Below are positions 16,712-28,733 of a DNA stretch of 64,000 nt, one piece after another. Source of the DNA: JAJEAD01 sp965221555 (GTDB lineage Bacteria > Pseudomonadota > Gammaproteobacteria > HK1); NCBI GenBank assembly GCA_965221555.1, contig OZ244895.1:1612001-1676000 (forward strand), given 5' to 3'. The notes beneath the pieces are model-generated. The model saw only the letters and a list, made by a program, of their open reading frames with translations. It searched no databases and was not told the DNA's origin. Position 1 is the first letter of the stretch; every line of letters starts with the position of its first letter. The translations under genes were made by a program, and so were the position numbers.

Positions 16712-17920
16712 TTGCCCGTGCTCGACGACGCGCTTGCCATCATCCGCCGCGGTGTGGACGAGATTCTTCTGGAAGAGGATCTGATCGCCAAGCTGGAACA
16801 CGGCGGTGCGTTGCGCGTCAAGGCCGGCTTCGACCCCACCGCGCCCGATCTCCATCTCGGGCACACCGTGCTGCTCAACAAGATGCGCCAGTTCCAGCAG
16901 CTCGGGCATCACGTGATGTTCCTGATCGGCGACTTCACCGGCCTCATCGGCGATCCGAGCGGCCGGAGTCTCACCCGTAAGACGTTGAGCCGGGAGGAAC
17001 TCGAGCGAAATGCGGACACCTATCGCGGCCAGGTCTTCAAGATTCTGGACCCCGACCTTACCGAGGTCTGCTTCAACTCGGTCTGGATGCGCGAGGTCGG
17101 GGCGGACGGCATGATCCGCCTGGCGGCCCGGCACACTGTCGCGCGTATGCTGGAACGAGAAGACTTCCAAAAACGTTATCGCAGTGGCCAGGCCATCGGG
17201 ATTCACGAGCTTCTGTATCCCCTGTGCCAGGGTTACGACTCGGTCGCGATGCGCGCCGACGTGGAGCTCGGAGGTACCGACCAGAAGTTCAACCTGCTCG
17301 TCGGTCGTCAGCTCCAGGGGGCGTACGGGCATTCGCCACAGGTCGCCATAACGCTGCCGATTCTCGAGGGGCTCGACGGCGTGCAAAAAATGTCGAAATC
17401 GCTCGGAAACTACGTCGGCATCACGGATCCCCCGAGGGACATGTTCGGCAAGATCATGTCGGTGTCCGATGCGCTCATGTGGCGCTACTTCGAGCTGGTG
17501 TCCCTCGACACGAGCCTCGCGGAGCTCGACCGCATGCGCGCGCAGGCCGAGAGTGGAGCCGTCAATCCCATGGAATGCAAGAAAGGGCTGGCGAGAGAAC
17601 TCGTTGCCCGTTTCCACGGGGCGGCGGCGGCGAGGGATGCACAGGAGGAGTTCGCGCGTCGCTTCAGGAGCGGAGTGCTGCCGGAGGACATGCCGGAGCG
17701 GGTGGTGGACAGCGCCCCGCTGCGGGAAATGCTCCTTGCCAACGTGCTCGAGCGCATCTCGCTGACTGCGAGCACCTCCGAGGCCCGGCGCATGATCCGC
17801 CAGGGCGCGGTGCGCGTCGACGGGGAGCGCGTCGAAGACGAGCAGCGGACCCTGCCGCGAGGCGCGGTTCACGTGGTTCAGGTCGGAAAACGCCGCTTCG
17901 CGCGGGTCAGAATCACCTGA
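16712..17920 (+). CDS. tyrS: Tyrosyl-tRNA synthetase
   Basis: Charges tRNA-Tyr. About 402 residues. HIGH motif as PDLHLGHTVLLNKMRQF, KMSKS as QKMSKSLGNYVGI, tyrosine pocket GYDSVAMRADVELGGTDQKFNLL, and a C-terminal S4 RNA-binding domain (SEARRMIRQGAVRVDGERV). The TTG at 16712 is chosen because the following residues LPVLDDALAIIRRGVDEIL align without gaps to the start of short-form bacterial TyrS; GTG 16718 is an alternative. The frame stays open up to 16550 but that part is Arg-rich and not family-like. It is the form lacking the E. coli-type N-terminal sequence. Confidence 0.94.
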   Translation: MPVLDDALAIIRRGVDEILLEEDLIAKLEHGGALRVKAGFDPTAPDLHLGHTVLLNKMRQFQQLGHHVMFLIGDFTGLIGDPSGRSLTRKTLSREELERNADTYRGQVFKILDPDLTEVCFNSVWMREVGADGMIRLAARHTVARMLEREDFQKRYRSGQAIGIHELLYPLCQGYDSVAMRADVELGGTDQKFNLLVGRQLQGAYGHSPQVAITLPILEGLDGVQKMSKSLGNYVGITDPPRDMFGKIMSVSDALMWRYFELVSLDTSLAELDRMRAQAESGAVNPMECKKGLARELVARFHGAAAARDAQEEFARRFRSGVLPEDMPERVVDSAPLREMLLANVLERISLTASTSEARRMIRQGAVRVDGERVEDEQRTLPRGAVHVVQVGKRRFARVRIT

Positions 17921-18061
17921 AGGCCGGCGCTTGCGCGGTGGGGCCGCGTCCAGATCTCGTTTCGATTCCAGGAAATTCCCTCAAAAAACAGTTGCTTGGC
18001 GTTTAAGCTAGCGAGCGGTCCAAGGGGCGACGGATTCTGCCGTGCGGCGCCCCGAGGCGTC

Positions 18062-18089
18062 TTGACCATTCGCTCCGAAGCCGTATAAT
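18062..18089 (+). promoter_or_regulatory. Sigma-70 promoter of the rRNA operon
   Basis: TTGACC (18062-18067), a 16-bp spacer, then a perfect TATAAT (18084-18089). It is followed by a C/T-rich leader and boxA. It is the best promoter match in the window and lies about 190 bp before 16S, as expected for an rRNA promoter. A short A-rich stretch further upstream (CTCAAAAAACAG, near 17979) could act as an activating element. Confidence 0.8.
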
Positions 18090-18127
18090 TCCGCTCCCTC
18101 CCGCACCGAGCTGTGGTGCGGGTGGTC

Positions 18128-18139
18128 GCTCTTTAACAA
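18128..18139 (+). promoter_or_regulatory. boxA antitermination element, rRNA leader
   Basis: GCTCTTTAACAA matches the gammaproteobacterial boxA that binds NusB/NusE for rRNA antitermination. A second copy lies before 23S at 20152. Confidence 0.85.
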
Positions 18140-18142
18140 GCA

Positions 18143-18166
18143 GGTCAGGCAATTTGTGTGGGCGCT
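18143..18166 (+). other. 16S rRNA processing stem, 5' arm
   Basis: A 24-base segment that is the exact reverse complement of 19851-19874. The arms flank 16S and would pair into a perfect 24-bp stem, the substrate for RNase III release of pre-16S. Confidence 0.9.
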
Positions 18167-18276
18167 CTTTCGGCGTCGACGGCAGGGTTCCATGACGACC
18201 CAAAGTCGACGTTGATGAGCTTGCTCATCATCTGTCGAGTCGAGAATCAGGCTGCTTTCGGGCAGCTGAAATCTTC

Positions 18277-19817
<1,541 letters not shown>

Positions 19818-19850
19818 ACAGTAGAGTGAATCCACTGTCGGCGACGATCG

Positions 19851-19874
19851 AGCGCCCACACAAATTGCCTGACC
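19851..19874 (+). other. 16S rRNA processing stem, 3' arm
   Basis: Exact complement of 18143-18166; see that entry. Confidence 0.9.
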
Positions 19875-19913
19875 GGCTGATGCGCCGTGAGAACGAGCGC
19901 AGTGGCAAGAACC

Positions 19914-19990
<77 letters not shown>

Positions 19991-19996
19991 GATGCC

Positions 19997-20072
19997 GGGG
20001 CCATAGCTCAGCTGGGAGAGCACCTGCTTTGCAAGCAGGAGGTCGCCGGTTCGAGACCGGCTGGCTCCACCA
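19997..20072 (+). tRNA. alaT: tRNA-Ala(TGC)
   Basis: A 76-nt tRNA, six bases after tRNA-Ile. Acceptor GGGGCCA pairs with TGGCTCC; CCA encoded. Anticodon loop TTTGCAA gives TGC. The Ile-Ala spacer pair is the classic proteobacterial arrangement. Confidence 0.96.
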
Positions 20073-20150
20073 GGATCTGGTACGGACGCGGACGCGGAAT
20101 CCCGGAAACACCGGTACTCCGAGTTCCCGACCGGCTCATCCATAGAGCGT

Positions 20151-20164
20151 TGCTCTTTAACAAT
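20151..20164 (+). promoter_or_regulatory. boxA antitermination element in the 16S-23S spacer
   Basis: TGCTCTTTAACAAT, a second boxA that would maintain antitermination into 23S. Confidence 0.8.
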
Positions 20165-20242
20165 TCAACTGTGGTAAAGCGTCGAGTGGAACACAATGTT
20201 CCATTCATTTGGGTAAAGTTGCATTGAGACTTTAGATCCCGA

Positions 20243-20263
20243 GCAGACTGCTTGGGGTTATAT

Positions 20264-20271
<8 letters not shown>
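20243..20271 (+). other. 23S rRNA processing stem, 5' arm
   Basis: Pairs with 23248-23276 over 29 positions with two or three non-Watson-Crick positions, forming the RNase III stem that brings the 23S ends together. Confidence 0.8.
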
Positions 20272-23247
<2,976 letters not shown>

Positions 23248-23257
<10 letters not shown>

Positions 23258-23276
23258 ATAACCCCTAGCGGTCTGC
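23248..23276 (+). other. 23S rRNA processing stem, 3' arm
   Basis: Partner of 20243-20271. Confidence 0.8.
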
Positions 23277-23373
23277 ATCGAGGCTCGATGACGGATCGCA
23301 AAAAGACGCGAATACCACAGACGATGAGAGCGGGTGAGCACACGAGAGTGCGCACCGGCCCTCATTACCGCTT

Positions 23374-23492
23374 TGCCTGGCGGCCATAGCGAGCGGGAAC
23401 CACCCGAATCCATCCCGAACTCGGTAGTGAAGACGCTCAGCGCCGATGATAGTGTGGGAGCTCCCATGTGAAAGTAGGTCACTGCCAGGCAT
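23374..23492 (+). rRNA. rrf: 5S ribosomal RNA
   Basis: About 119 nt, TGCCTGGCGGCC at the 5' end pairing with GCCAGGCA at the 3' end, with internal CCCGAACTC and GGGAGC loops typical of bacterial 5S. Confidence 0.95.
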
Positions 23493-23500
23493 CTGACGAT

Positions 23501-23539
23501 AAGCCCCGGCGCCGCAAGGCGCCGGGGCTTTTCTTTTTT
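23501..23539 (+). terminator. Rho-independent terminator of the rRNA operon
   Basis: Perfect 13-bp GC-rich stem AAGCCCCGGCGCC / GGCGCCGGGGCTT with a GCAA tetraloop, followed by TTCTTTTTT. It lies 9 bp after 5S. Confidence 0.93.
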
Positions 23540-23762
23540 GGCGAGACTACAAGGCAACCGCCATGCCCTTAGCTTTTTGCCGAAGGGCTTCGAGTACGGC
23601 ATGTGACCCATCGAGAACCCACGTGCACGCCCGCGTGGCCGGGGCTTGCGGGACTGATGCCCCCGCCCTACCCCCGACGAGCGGGGTAGGGGACGAGTGG
23701 GGTAGGGGGAGACAGGGGATGCCAAGAGGCTGGGCTGAGCCCGGCCTTGGCGGATCCGCGGG

Positions 23763-23793
23763 GGTGAAGCCTCACCCTGTGAAGCCTCACCCT
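23763..23793. repeat. Short tandem duplication
   Basis: Two adjacent copies of TGAAGCCTCACCCT-like sequence; each unit is itself a partial palindrome (GTGA...TCAC). Meaning unknown. Confidence 0.5.
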
Positions 23794-23845
23794 TCGGAGC
23801 GCGACGTTGGCCCGACCCGGCTGCGGAGAAGAAAGGACCGAATCG

Positions 23846-23869
23846 GGACCGACCGAGACAGGTCGGTCC
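23846..23869 (-). terminator. Hairpin downstream of aprA
   Basis: Perfect 9-bp stem GGACCGACC / GGTCGGTCC with a 6-nt loop, 18 bp after the aprA stop on the minus strand. A loose T-rich tract (CCTTTCTTCT) comes only some bases later, so intrinsic termination is uncertain; it may instead protect the 3' end. Confidence 0.5.
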
Positions 23870-23887
23870 GTTTGAAAACGCGCTACG

Positions 23888-25732
23888 TCAATCGACGATG
23901 TGATACACGGGAGCCTTTTCCATCTCCCACTCTCCCGTGTGGCGGTCGTAGCGCGAGAGGGTCAGGCAATGCCAGTCGGTATCGTCCAGCTTCGGATGAT
24001 CGGCGCGGTAGTAGTAGCCCGGCCAGCGCGTCTCTTCGCGGAACAGGGTGTGATGGGTCACCGACTCGGAGGCGAGGACGCGGTGGTGCAGCTCCCAGGC
24101 CCGCTGGAGCTGGTGGAGATCTTCGGCGGCGAGGTGCTCCAGGTCTTCCTTCAGCATGCCCAGCAACTCCAGTCCCCGGACCAGCATCGGCTCGTTGGTC
24201 GTGTAGTAGGCGCTGATTCCGCCCACGTATTCGTCCATGATCTTCTCGAGACGCTGGAGTCCGTTGATCGGCAGGATGTAGCTCGGTGAGACGGTTCCCG
24301 CGACGATCTCGTTCCGGCCTACCTGGTAGTTCTCCATGGGCTTGAAGACGACTTTCTCGAGCTCCCGGTACTGACGTTCACCGACCTGGGGTCGCTCGTT
24401 GCGCAGGTCGTTCACATACTTGACGGCGGCCTTGGCGGCGATGCGGCCCTCGGTGAAGGATCCGGAGGAGAACTTGTGGGCGGTTCCGCCGATGGTGTCG
24501 CCAGCCCCGAACAGACCGTCGACGGTCGTCATCCGGTTGTACCCCCACTGGTACTCGTCCGGTGCGTAATCCGCCGGTCCGCTTGCCCAGGCGCCCGAGC
24601 AGGTGGCGTGCGAACCCATGACGTAAGGCTCGGAAGTAGTCAGCTCGGGGTTGATTTCCTTCGGGTCGATGTTCTGGGACGCCCACACCACGGCCTGCCC
24701 GATGGTCATGCCGAGAAAGTTCTCCCAACCCACCGTCTCCTTGTGGGGGTCCTGAAACGCCTCCTTCGTCACCATGCGAATCGGACCCATGCCCGCCTTG
24801 ACCTCCTCGAGAAGGGCGTGGTTGCGCAGGCAGGTCGGTACCGGGTGCCGGTCGACGTAGTCTCCCACCAGCGCCTTGGTGTGTTCGTACCACTTCGATT
24901 CGTACTCCTCTCCGTACGCATTCTCGGTGTAGGTCTTCAAGTGGAGGAAGTAGGCGCCCACCGGGCCGTAGCCGTCCTTGAAGCGGGTGAGGACGATCCG
25001 GTTCTCCATCTGCGTCATCTTGGCGCCGGCGAGAATCGGCAACGCGTAAGCCGAGGCGCTGCTCCACGGGGCGTACCAGGTTCTGCCCATTCCCTCGCCG
25101 ACCGCCCGCGGCTTGTAGATGTGCGACGCGCCCCCCGCACAGACGATGACCGCCTTGGCGCGGAAGACGTGGAAGTCGCCGGTGCGGACGTTGAAGCCGA
25201 CGGCTCCCCCAACCCGGTTGGGCTTCGACTCGTCCATCAGAAGATGGGTGATGATGATCCGGTTGTAGATCCGCGTGGCGGCCTTGCGGGCGGCCTCGGC
25301 GACGATCGGCTTGTAGCTCTCGCCGTGGATCATGATCTGCCACTTGCCTTCACGCTGGTATCGACCGGTCTCGGGGTCTCTCATGATGGGGAGACCCCAT
25401 TCCTCGAACTTGTGAACGGTGGAGTCGACGTGGCGCGCAATGTCGTAGCCCAGGTCTTCTCGCACGAGCCCCATGAGGTCGTTGCGCGCATAGCGGACGT
25501 GGTCTTCGGGCTGGTTCTCGCCCCACTGCATGCCCATGTAGCAGTTGATGGCGTACAGACCCTGGGCCACCGCGCCGCTGCGTTCGATGTTCGCTTTCTC
25601 CACGCAGACGATGTCGAGATCCCGTCCCCAGTACCTCGACTCGTAGGTGGCCCCGCACCCCGCCATGCCGCCGCCGACCACGAGGATGTCGGAATCGACG
25701 TGGACAGTCCTTCTCCGTGTGAAGAGACCCAT
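23888..25732 (-). CDS. aprA: Adenylylsulfate reductase, alpha subunit
   Basis: FAD-containing catalytic subunit of APS reductase. In sulfur oxidisers it runs in reverse, forming APS from sulfite and AMP. It is 614 residues, family length. FAD-binding ILVVGGGMAGCGATYES begins near residue 16; ERSGAVAQGLYAINCYMG and KWQIMIHGESYKPIVAEAA follow. RTWYAPWSSASAYALP, GMTIGQAVVWASQNIDP and the GSHATCSGAWASGP block are typical AprA. The start overlaps the aprB stop by one base (TGATG). No sat or dsr genes are in the window, so the direction of the pathway is inferred from the AprM partner and organism type. Confidence 0.97.
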   Translation of the reverse strand: MGLFTRRRTVHVDSDILVVGGGMAGCGATYESRYWGRDLDIVCVEKANIERSGAVAQGLYAINCYMGMQWGENQPEDHVRYARNDLMGLVREDLGYDIARHVDSTVHKFEEWGLPIMRDPETGRYQREGKWQIMIHGESYKPIVAEAARKAATRIYNRIIITHLLMDESKPNRVGGAVGFNVRTGDFHVFRAKAVIVCAGGASHIYKPRAVGEGMGRTWYAPWSSASAYALPILAGAKMTQMENRIVLTRFKDGYGPVGAYFLHLKTYTENAYGEEYESKWYEHTKALVGDYVDRHPVPTCLRNHALLEEVKAGMGPIRMVTKEAFQDPHKETVGWENFLGMTIGQAVVWASQNIDPKEINPELTTSEPYVMGSHATCSGAWASGPADYAPDEYQWGYNRMTTVDGLFGAGDTIGGTAHKFSSGSFTEGRIAAKAAVKYVNDLRNERPQVGERQYRELEKVVFKPMENYQVGRNEIVAGTVSPSYILPINGLQRLEKIMDEYVGGISAYYTTNEPMLVRGLELLGMLKEDLEHLAAEDLHQLQRAWELHHRVLASESVTHHTLFREETRWPGYYYRADHPKLDDTDWHCLTLSRYDRHTGEWEMEKAPVYHIVD

Positions 25733-26193
25733 CAGAGCACTCCCTGCTTGAGATGATCGGGGCGCAGCGCGGGCAAGCTCTCGATGTGGAGCGCGTCCGG
25801 CTCATGGGCGAGTTCCTGCGATTCCAGCGCATCCGCGCTGGGCGGCGCCAGCTCCGCCGGAGACGGTATCGAGCCCCACGATGTGGTTCGAATCGGGGAG
25901 ACGAACTCTTTCACCCGCCCGTCCCGAAACTCCACGCGCCAGGAGATCGTGCCTTTCGCCTCTTCCCGCAGGGTCCGCACGCTGTGCCCCAGCGGGGCGA
26001 AGTCGGCGTAGCCTCGCGCGTCGATCGCGTTCTGCGGACAGGCCTTCACACAGGAGTAGCACTCCCAGCACATGTTGGGCTCGATGTTGTAGGCGCGCCG
26101 ATAGGTCTTGTCGATGTGCATGATGTCGGACGGACAGATGTCCACGCAGTGTCCGCAGCCATCGCAACGGGTCATGTAGACGAAGGTTGGCAT
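25732..26193 (-). CDS. aprB: Adenylylsulfate reductase, beta subunit (two 4Fe-4S clusters)
   Basis: Electron-transfer subunit, 153 residues. Two ferredoxin motifs: C10-x2-C13-x2-C16-x3-C20 (RCDGCGHCVDICP) and C42-x2-C45-x2-C48-x3-C52 (MCWECYSCVKACP). The C-terminal extension (WRVEFRDGRVKEFVSPIRTT and beyond) wraps around AprA in known structures. Coupled to aprA by overlapping stop and start. Confidence 0.97.
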   Translation of the reverse strand: MPTFVYMTRCDGCGHCVDICPSDIMHIDKTYRRAYNIEPNMCWECYSCVKACPQNAIDARGYADFAPLGHSVRTLREEAKGTISWRVEFRDGRVKEFVSPIRTTSWGSIPSPAELAPPSADALESQELAHEPDALHIESLPALRPDHLKQGVL

Positions 26194-26410
26194 GTTCTTG
26201 CTTCGGTCAGTGGAGTGGTTGGGGGGTCACCCCGTGCGTCGGAGCGGCGCGCGAGCGAATGGCGTGCACGAAGTGCTTCCGAGGCGATGGGAGTGGTGAT
26301 AAGGGGCGCGAGGGCGCACTCCGAAGCGCTGCGCGACAGGCGCGACAGACGAGGCGAGACGGATCGATCGGATACGCGTCCATGGCTTGAATTCCGGGCT
26401 CGAGACGAGA

Positions 26411-27199
26411 CTAGTAGTTCTGGGGCAGGCGGCGTGCGCTCCCGAACACTTCCGGCTTGTCGGCGGGGGCGGGCAGCTTGCCCCTGGAGCCGTCCGCATC
26501 GGCCACTCGTTTTTGCAAGGCCGCCGCCGGTTTGAAGAACATGTGTGCGAACTTGGACCAGGGAACGCTTCCGAAGAGCACGGTAGTGGCGACCACGTAC
26601 AGGACGAATGCGGCAGTGGTCAACCACGGGATGGATGCATGCTGGACGAAGGACCACGCAAGCCCCAGGGTCGCGCTCGCAAGCAGGGAGAGGACGAAGA
26701 GATCCGCGCGCACGATGCGAAACGGGGAGTTGCCCTCGGCGGAGACGTCGGCGCGAATGAAGAACCAGAACCAGTAGCCGCCCGCGCAGACCATCAGGGC
26801 CCCGAGGTGCCACAGGAGGGGCAGTATCGCGGGTACGGGTTGGCCGGGGCTCGGATAGCCGATCACCATGATGGCGCTCGTTACCACGTAGGCGAGGAAT
26901 CCGTACATGGTCAGGAGATGGGCAATCCGGCGCCGCACCGTGCAGAACTCCGCGGAGGTCAACACCTCGACGCAAAGGGTTCGCAGCGCCAGGGAGGCGA
27001 TTCCCAATCCGCCGATCCGATTCGAGCTCCTGTTCCTTGCGTTGCGCCAGTCCTCGAAGAAGAAGCGGGCACTCCTCTTGTGAAGGATGTCGAACAGGGT
27101 GCCGCCGACCACGAAGACGACCATCAGGATGACGTATCCCGTGGTGAGCGCGGGAGGGATATGAGCGGAAAGCTCGGAGAAGGGGTTGTTGCTGAGCAT
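26411..27199 (-). CDS. aprM: AprM, putative membrane partner of APS reductase
   Basis: Integral membrane protein of 262 residues with about five spans: TTGYVILMVVFVVGGTLFDIL, LTMYGFLAYVVTSAIMVIGY, LLWHLGALMVCAGGYWFWFF, RADLFVLSLLASATLGLAWSF, and AAFVLYVVATTVLFGSVPW. Several His residues (HLLTMYG, LWHLGAL, VQHASIP) could bind heme. AprM is known from aprMBA operons of sulfur oxidisers such as Allochromatium vinosum, where it is thought to link AprBA to the quinone pool; that role is not proven. The same aprM-aprB-aprA order is seen here. Its start is only 25 bp after the rho stop. A 217-bp gap separates it from aprB. Confidence 0.88.
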   Translation of the reverse strand: MLSNNPFSELSAHIPPALTTGYVILMVVFVVGGTLFDILHKRSARFFFEDWRNARNRSSNRIGGLGIASLALRTLCVEVLTSAEFCTVRRRIAHLLTMYGFLAYVVTSAIMVIGYPSPGQPVPAILPLLWHLGALMVCAGGYWFWFFIRADVSAEGNSPFRIVRADLFVLSLLASATLGLAWSFVQHASIPWLTTAAFVLYVVATTVLFGSVPWSKFAHMFFKPAAALQKRVADADGSRGKLPAPADKPEVFGSARRLPQNY

Positions 27200-27224
27200 C
27201 GAGGCGTGTTTCCCGGGGCAGAGG

Positions 27225-28481
27225 TCAACGTTTCATGGATTCGAAGAACTCGTCGTTGGTCTTGGTCGCCTTCAGGCGATCGAGGAGGAACTCCATTGCC
27301 GCCACTTCGTCCATCGAGTGCAAGAGTTTGCGCAGAATCCAGGTCTTCTGCAATGCGTCGGGGTCCACGAGAAGCTCCTCGCGCCGAGTACCGGATCGGT
27401 CGATGTTGATGGCGGGGAATATGCGCTTCTCGTAGATCCGGCGTTCCAGGTGGATCTCGCTGTTGCCGGTCCCCTTGAACTCCTCGTAGATGACGTCGTC
27501 CATGCGCGAACCCGTATCCACGAGGGCGGTGGCGATGATGCTGAGGCTTCCCCCCTCCTCGATGTTGCGCGCCGCTCCGAAGAAGCGCTTTGGCCGCTGC
27601 AGGGCATTCGCTTCCACGCCGCCGGTCAGCACCTTCCCCGACGGGGGCGCCACCGTGTTGTAGGCGCGCGCGAGGCGAGTGATCGAGTCGAGCAGGATGA
27701 CCACGTCGCGCTTGTGCTCGGAGAGGCGTTTCGCCTTCTCCATCACCATCTCCGCCACGTGCACGTGACGGCTCGCGGGCTCGTCGAAGGTGCTCGATAC
27801 CACTTCGGCGCCCACCGATCGCGCCATTTCCGTGACTTCCTCGGGGCGTTCGTCGATGAGCAGAACGATGAGACAGCACTCGGGATGATTCGAGGCGATC
27901 GAGTGCGCGATGCTCTGCAGCATCATCGTCTTTCCCGCCTTGGGAGGCGAAACGATGAGTGCGCGCTGCCCCTTTCCGAGCGGCGCGACGAGGTCGATGA
28001 CGCGCGGGGTGAGATCTTCGGTGCTGCCGTTGCCCCGCTCGAGCGCGAAACGTTCGGATGGGAAGAGCGGGGTCAGGTTCTCGAAGAGGATCTTGTTCCT
28101 CGCCGCTTCCGGGGTTTCGAGGTTGAGCTCGTCGACCTTGAGCAGTGCGAAGTAGCGTTCGTTTTCTCTCGGCGGCCGGATCTTTCCCGCCACGCTGTCT
28201 CCGGTGCGCAGGCCGAAGCGTCGGATCTGGCCCGGTGAGACATAAATGTCGTCCGGCCCGGCCTGATAGGAGCTGCCGGCCGAGCGCAGGAATCCGAAAC
28301 CGTCCTGGAGGATCTCCAGCACGCCGTCGCCGTAGATGTCCTCGCCCTGGTGAGCGTGGCTCTTGAGAATGCTGAATATGATGTCCTGCTTGCGAGAACG
28401 CGCCATGCCCTCCACTCCCAGAGACTGGGAGAGCACGAGCAGATCCGGTGCGGGTTTCGCTTTGAGTTCAGTCAGATTCAC
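27225..28481 (-). CDS. rho: Transcription termination factor Rho
   Basis: Hexameric RNA helicase that ends transcription. It is 418 residues, one short of E. coli Rho. NLTELKAKPAPDLL, the N-terminal RNA-binding GDGVLEILQDGFGFLRS, Walker A PPKAGKTMML, LIDERPEEVTEM, Walker B VVILLDSITRLARAYN, and the C-terminal KTNDEFFESMKR are all present. GTG 28481 is chosen because it aligns with the E. coli start; the open frame extends 370 codons further upstream by chance. It is transcribed towards aprM with no terminator between. Confidence 0.97.
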   Translation of the reverse strand: MNLTELKAKPAPDLLVLSQSLGVEGMARSRKQDIIFSILKSHAHQGEDIYGDGVLEILQDGFGFLRSAGSSYQAGPDDIYVSPGQIRRFGLRTGDSVAGKIRPPRENERYFALLKVDELNLETPEAARNKILFENLTPLFPSERFALERGNGSTEDLTPRVIDLVAPLGKGQRALIVSPPKAGKTMMLQSIAHSIASNHPECCLIVLLIDERPEEVTEMARSVGAEVVSSTFDEPASRHVHVAEMVMEKAKRLSEHKRDVVILLDSITRLARAYNTVAPPSGKVLTGGVEANALQRPKRFFGAARNIEEGGSLSIIATALVDTGSRMDDVIYEEFKGTGNSEIHLERRIYEKRIFPAINIDRSGTRREELLVDPDALQKTWILRKLLHSMDEVAAMEFLLDRLKATKTNDEFFESMKR

Positions 28482-28733
28482 GAAAGGGGGCTCGAAGGCT
28501 CCGATCGGGGGAGGGCGCGTTCGCGGGCACCGGGGTCTCCCGGTTTCGTCGATGGCAATCAGGCGAAGGTGGTGGCCAACGGACGGCGAAGAGGCAAATC
28601 GCCAAGCCCCGGATTGGGCTAAAGTAGCATCGGCCCTCGCCGGGCGTCCACTTCCGCCGCTCCGAGACCGAGGGGGGCGCGTAGACGGCGGGCGCCAGCT
28701 GCCGGCCTGCGAAATGAATGGGTGGAACTCGCG

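Larger units (their letters stand above)
23540..23887. other. Intergenic region between the rRNA terminator and aprA
   Basis: No gene seen. It contains a 15-bp tandem duplication built on GTGAAGCCTCACCC (23763-23793), G-rich runs near 23680-23715 (GGGGTAGGGG repeated), and the hairpin at 23846-23869. Confidence 0.5.

Noticed and set aside
23888..27199. Dissimilatory sulfate reducer interpretation of aprBA
   Set aside because: aprM in place of qmoABC and the gammaproteobacterial rRNA point to the oxidative type; no dsr or sat genes are in the window, so this remains inference.
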